Shown here: one piece after another, positions 63,883 through 64,000 of the stretch
How positions within the stretch are numbered: the stretch's first letter is position 1
Layout of the letters: each line of letters opens with the position of its first letter
NCBI RefSeq assembly: GCF_028747785.1
Contig: NZ_CP118158.1
Location: 3,472,001 to 3,536,000, forward strand
Source of the DNA: Halosimplex aquaticum
GTDB taxonomy: Archaea; Halobacteriota; Halobacteria; Halobacteriales; Haloarculaceae
Direction: 5' to 3'
DNA length: 64,000 nt
Notes under the pieces: generated by a model
What the model saw: the letters and a program-made list of their open reading frames with translations, nothing else
Database searches by the model: none
What the model was told of the DNA's origin: nothing
Position numbers and translations under genes: made by a program

Positions 63883-64000
63883 ATGGAGGTGCACTGCGAG
63901 GGGTGTGCCGGCTGTTGCCTCGACTGGCGAGCGCTCGCCCCCGACGATTTCGACCACGGCCACGAGCGCCGCGGCCGCTACCGGCCGCTGGACGACGTCG
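63883..64000 (+). CDS. YkgJ-family cysteine cluster protein (partial, runs off the end)
   Basis: Only the first 39 codons are in the window. The start MEVHCEGCAGCCLDWRALAP has the dense Cys cluster typical of YkgJ proteins, which probably bind an Fe-S cluster or zinc. The gene lies 40 bp after the histidine kinase on the same strand, so they may be co-transcribed. The rest lies outside the window. Confidence 0.7.
   Translation, partial: MEVHCEGCAGCCLDWRALAPDDFDHGHERRGRYRPLDDV

Overview
The window is a high-GC stretch of a haloarchaeal chromosome (class Halobacteria; a Haloarcula/Halosimplex-like genome is my best guess, not proven). The signs are acidic proteins, Tat-type lipoprotein signals (RR motif plus lipobox Cys), leaderless promoters with a TATA-like box about 25-30 bp before the start codon, and archaeal genes for Hel308, FEN-1, an XPD-like helicase, GatE, KptA, Cgi121, MptE, TrmB and Bat-type regulators. 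I see no rRNA, tRNA, CRISPR array, transposase or integrase.

Layout. 0.2-8 kb: FMN reductase; a minus-strand set of sugar kinase, F420/PPOX protein and DHDPS-family aldolase; KptA; then SMR transporter, TrmB regulator and an intracellular GH3 beta-glucosidase. 8-13 kb: acetyltransferase, membrane protein and the nadA-nadB-nadC operon for de novo NAD synthesis. 13-18.6 kb: an unknown protein, a 3Fe-4S-like ferredoxin, a lipoprotein, then Hel308 (broken by one extra G), KEOPS Cgi121 and a universal stress protein. 18.6-25.3 kb: CoaD, another stress protein, an Old Yellow Enzyme relative, and a polyhydroxyalkanoate locus: phaJ-like hydratase diverging from phaR-phaP-phaE-phaC. 25.3-34.8 kb: phosphodiesterase, TIGR00725 protein, a two-gene lipoprotein operon of unknown role, FEN-1, a DUF7282 surface protein, fumarase, a lipoprotein and a lone response regulator. 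34.9-43.2 kb: GatE with two membrane proteins, a DUF2071 gene with an in-frame amber codon, TrmJ-like methyltransferase, a zinc-ribbon protein, and dihydropteroate synthase plus MptE separated by a possible small RNA. 43.3-51.1 kb: small proteins, a GlcD-like flavoprotein, an SDR/F420 oxidoreductase pair, a membrane-anchored alpha/beta hydrolase, ThiC and a 34-residue membrane microprotein. 51.1-64 kb: S9 peptidase, cupin, Bat-type regulator, a secreted GH5 glycanase with a ricin-type lectin domain, XPD-like helicase, two tandem paralogous lipoproteins, a PAS histidine kinase and a cut-off YkgJ-type gene.

How it works together. The clearest modules are NAD synthesis (nadABC), PHA storage (PhaJ supplies monomers, PhaE/PhaC polymerise, PhaP coats and PhaR regulates), pterin synthesis (DHPS and MptE), and sugar use (GH5 outside the cell, GH3 and the kinase/aldolase inside). 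The most unusual signals are a decayed copy of the XPD-like helicase 3' end on the far side of the GH5 gene, the promoter-plus-hairpin element between the two pterin genes, the helix-hairpin-helix tail on PhaC, and two disrupted genes (Hel308 frameshift, DUF2071 amber).
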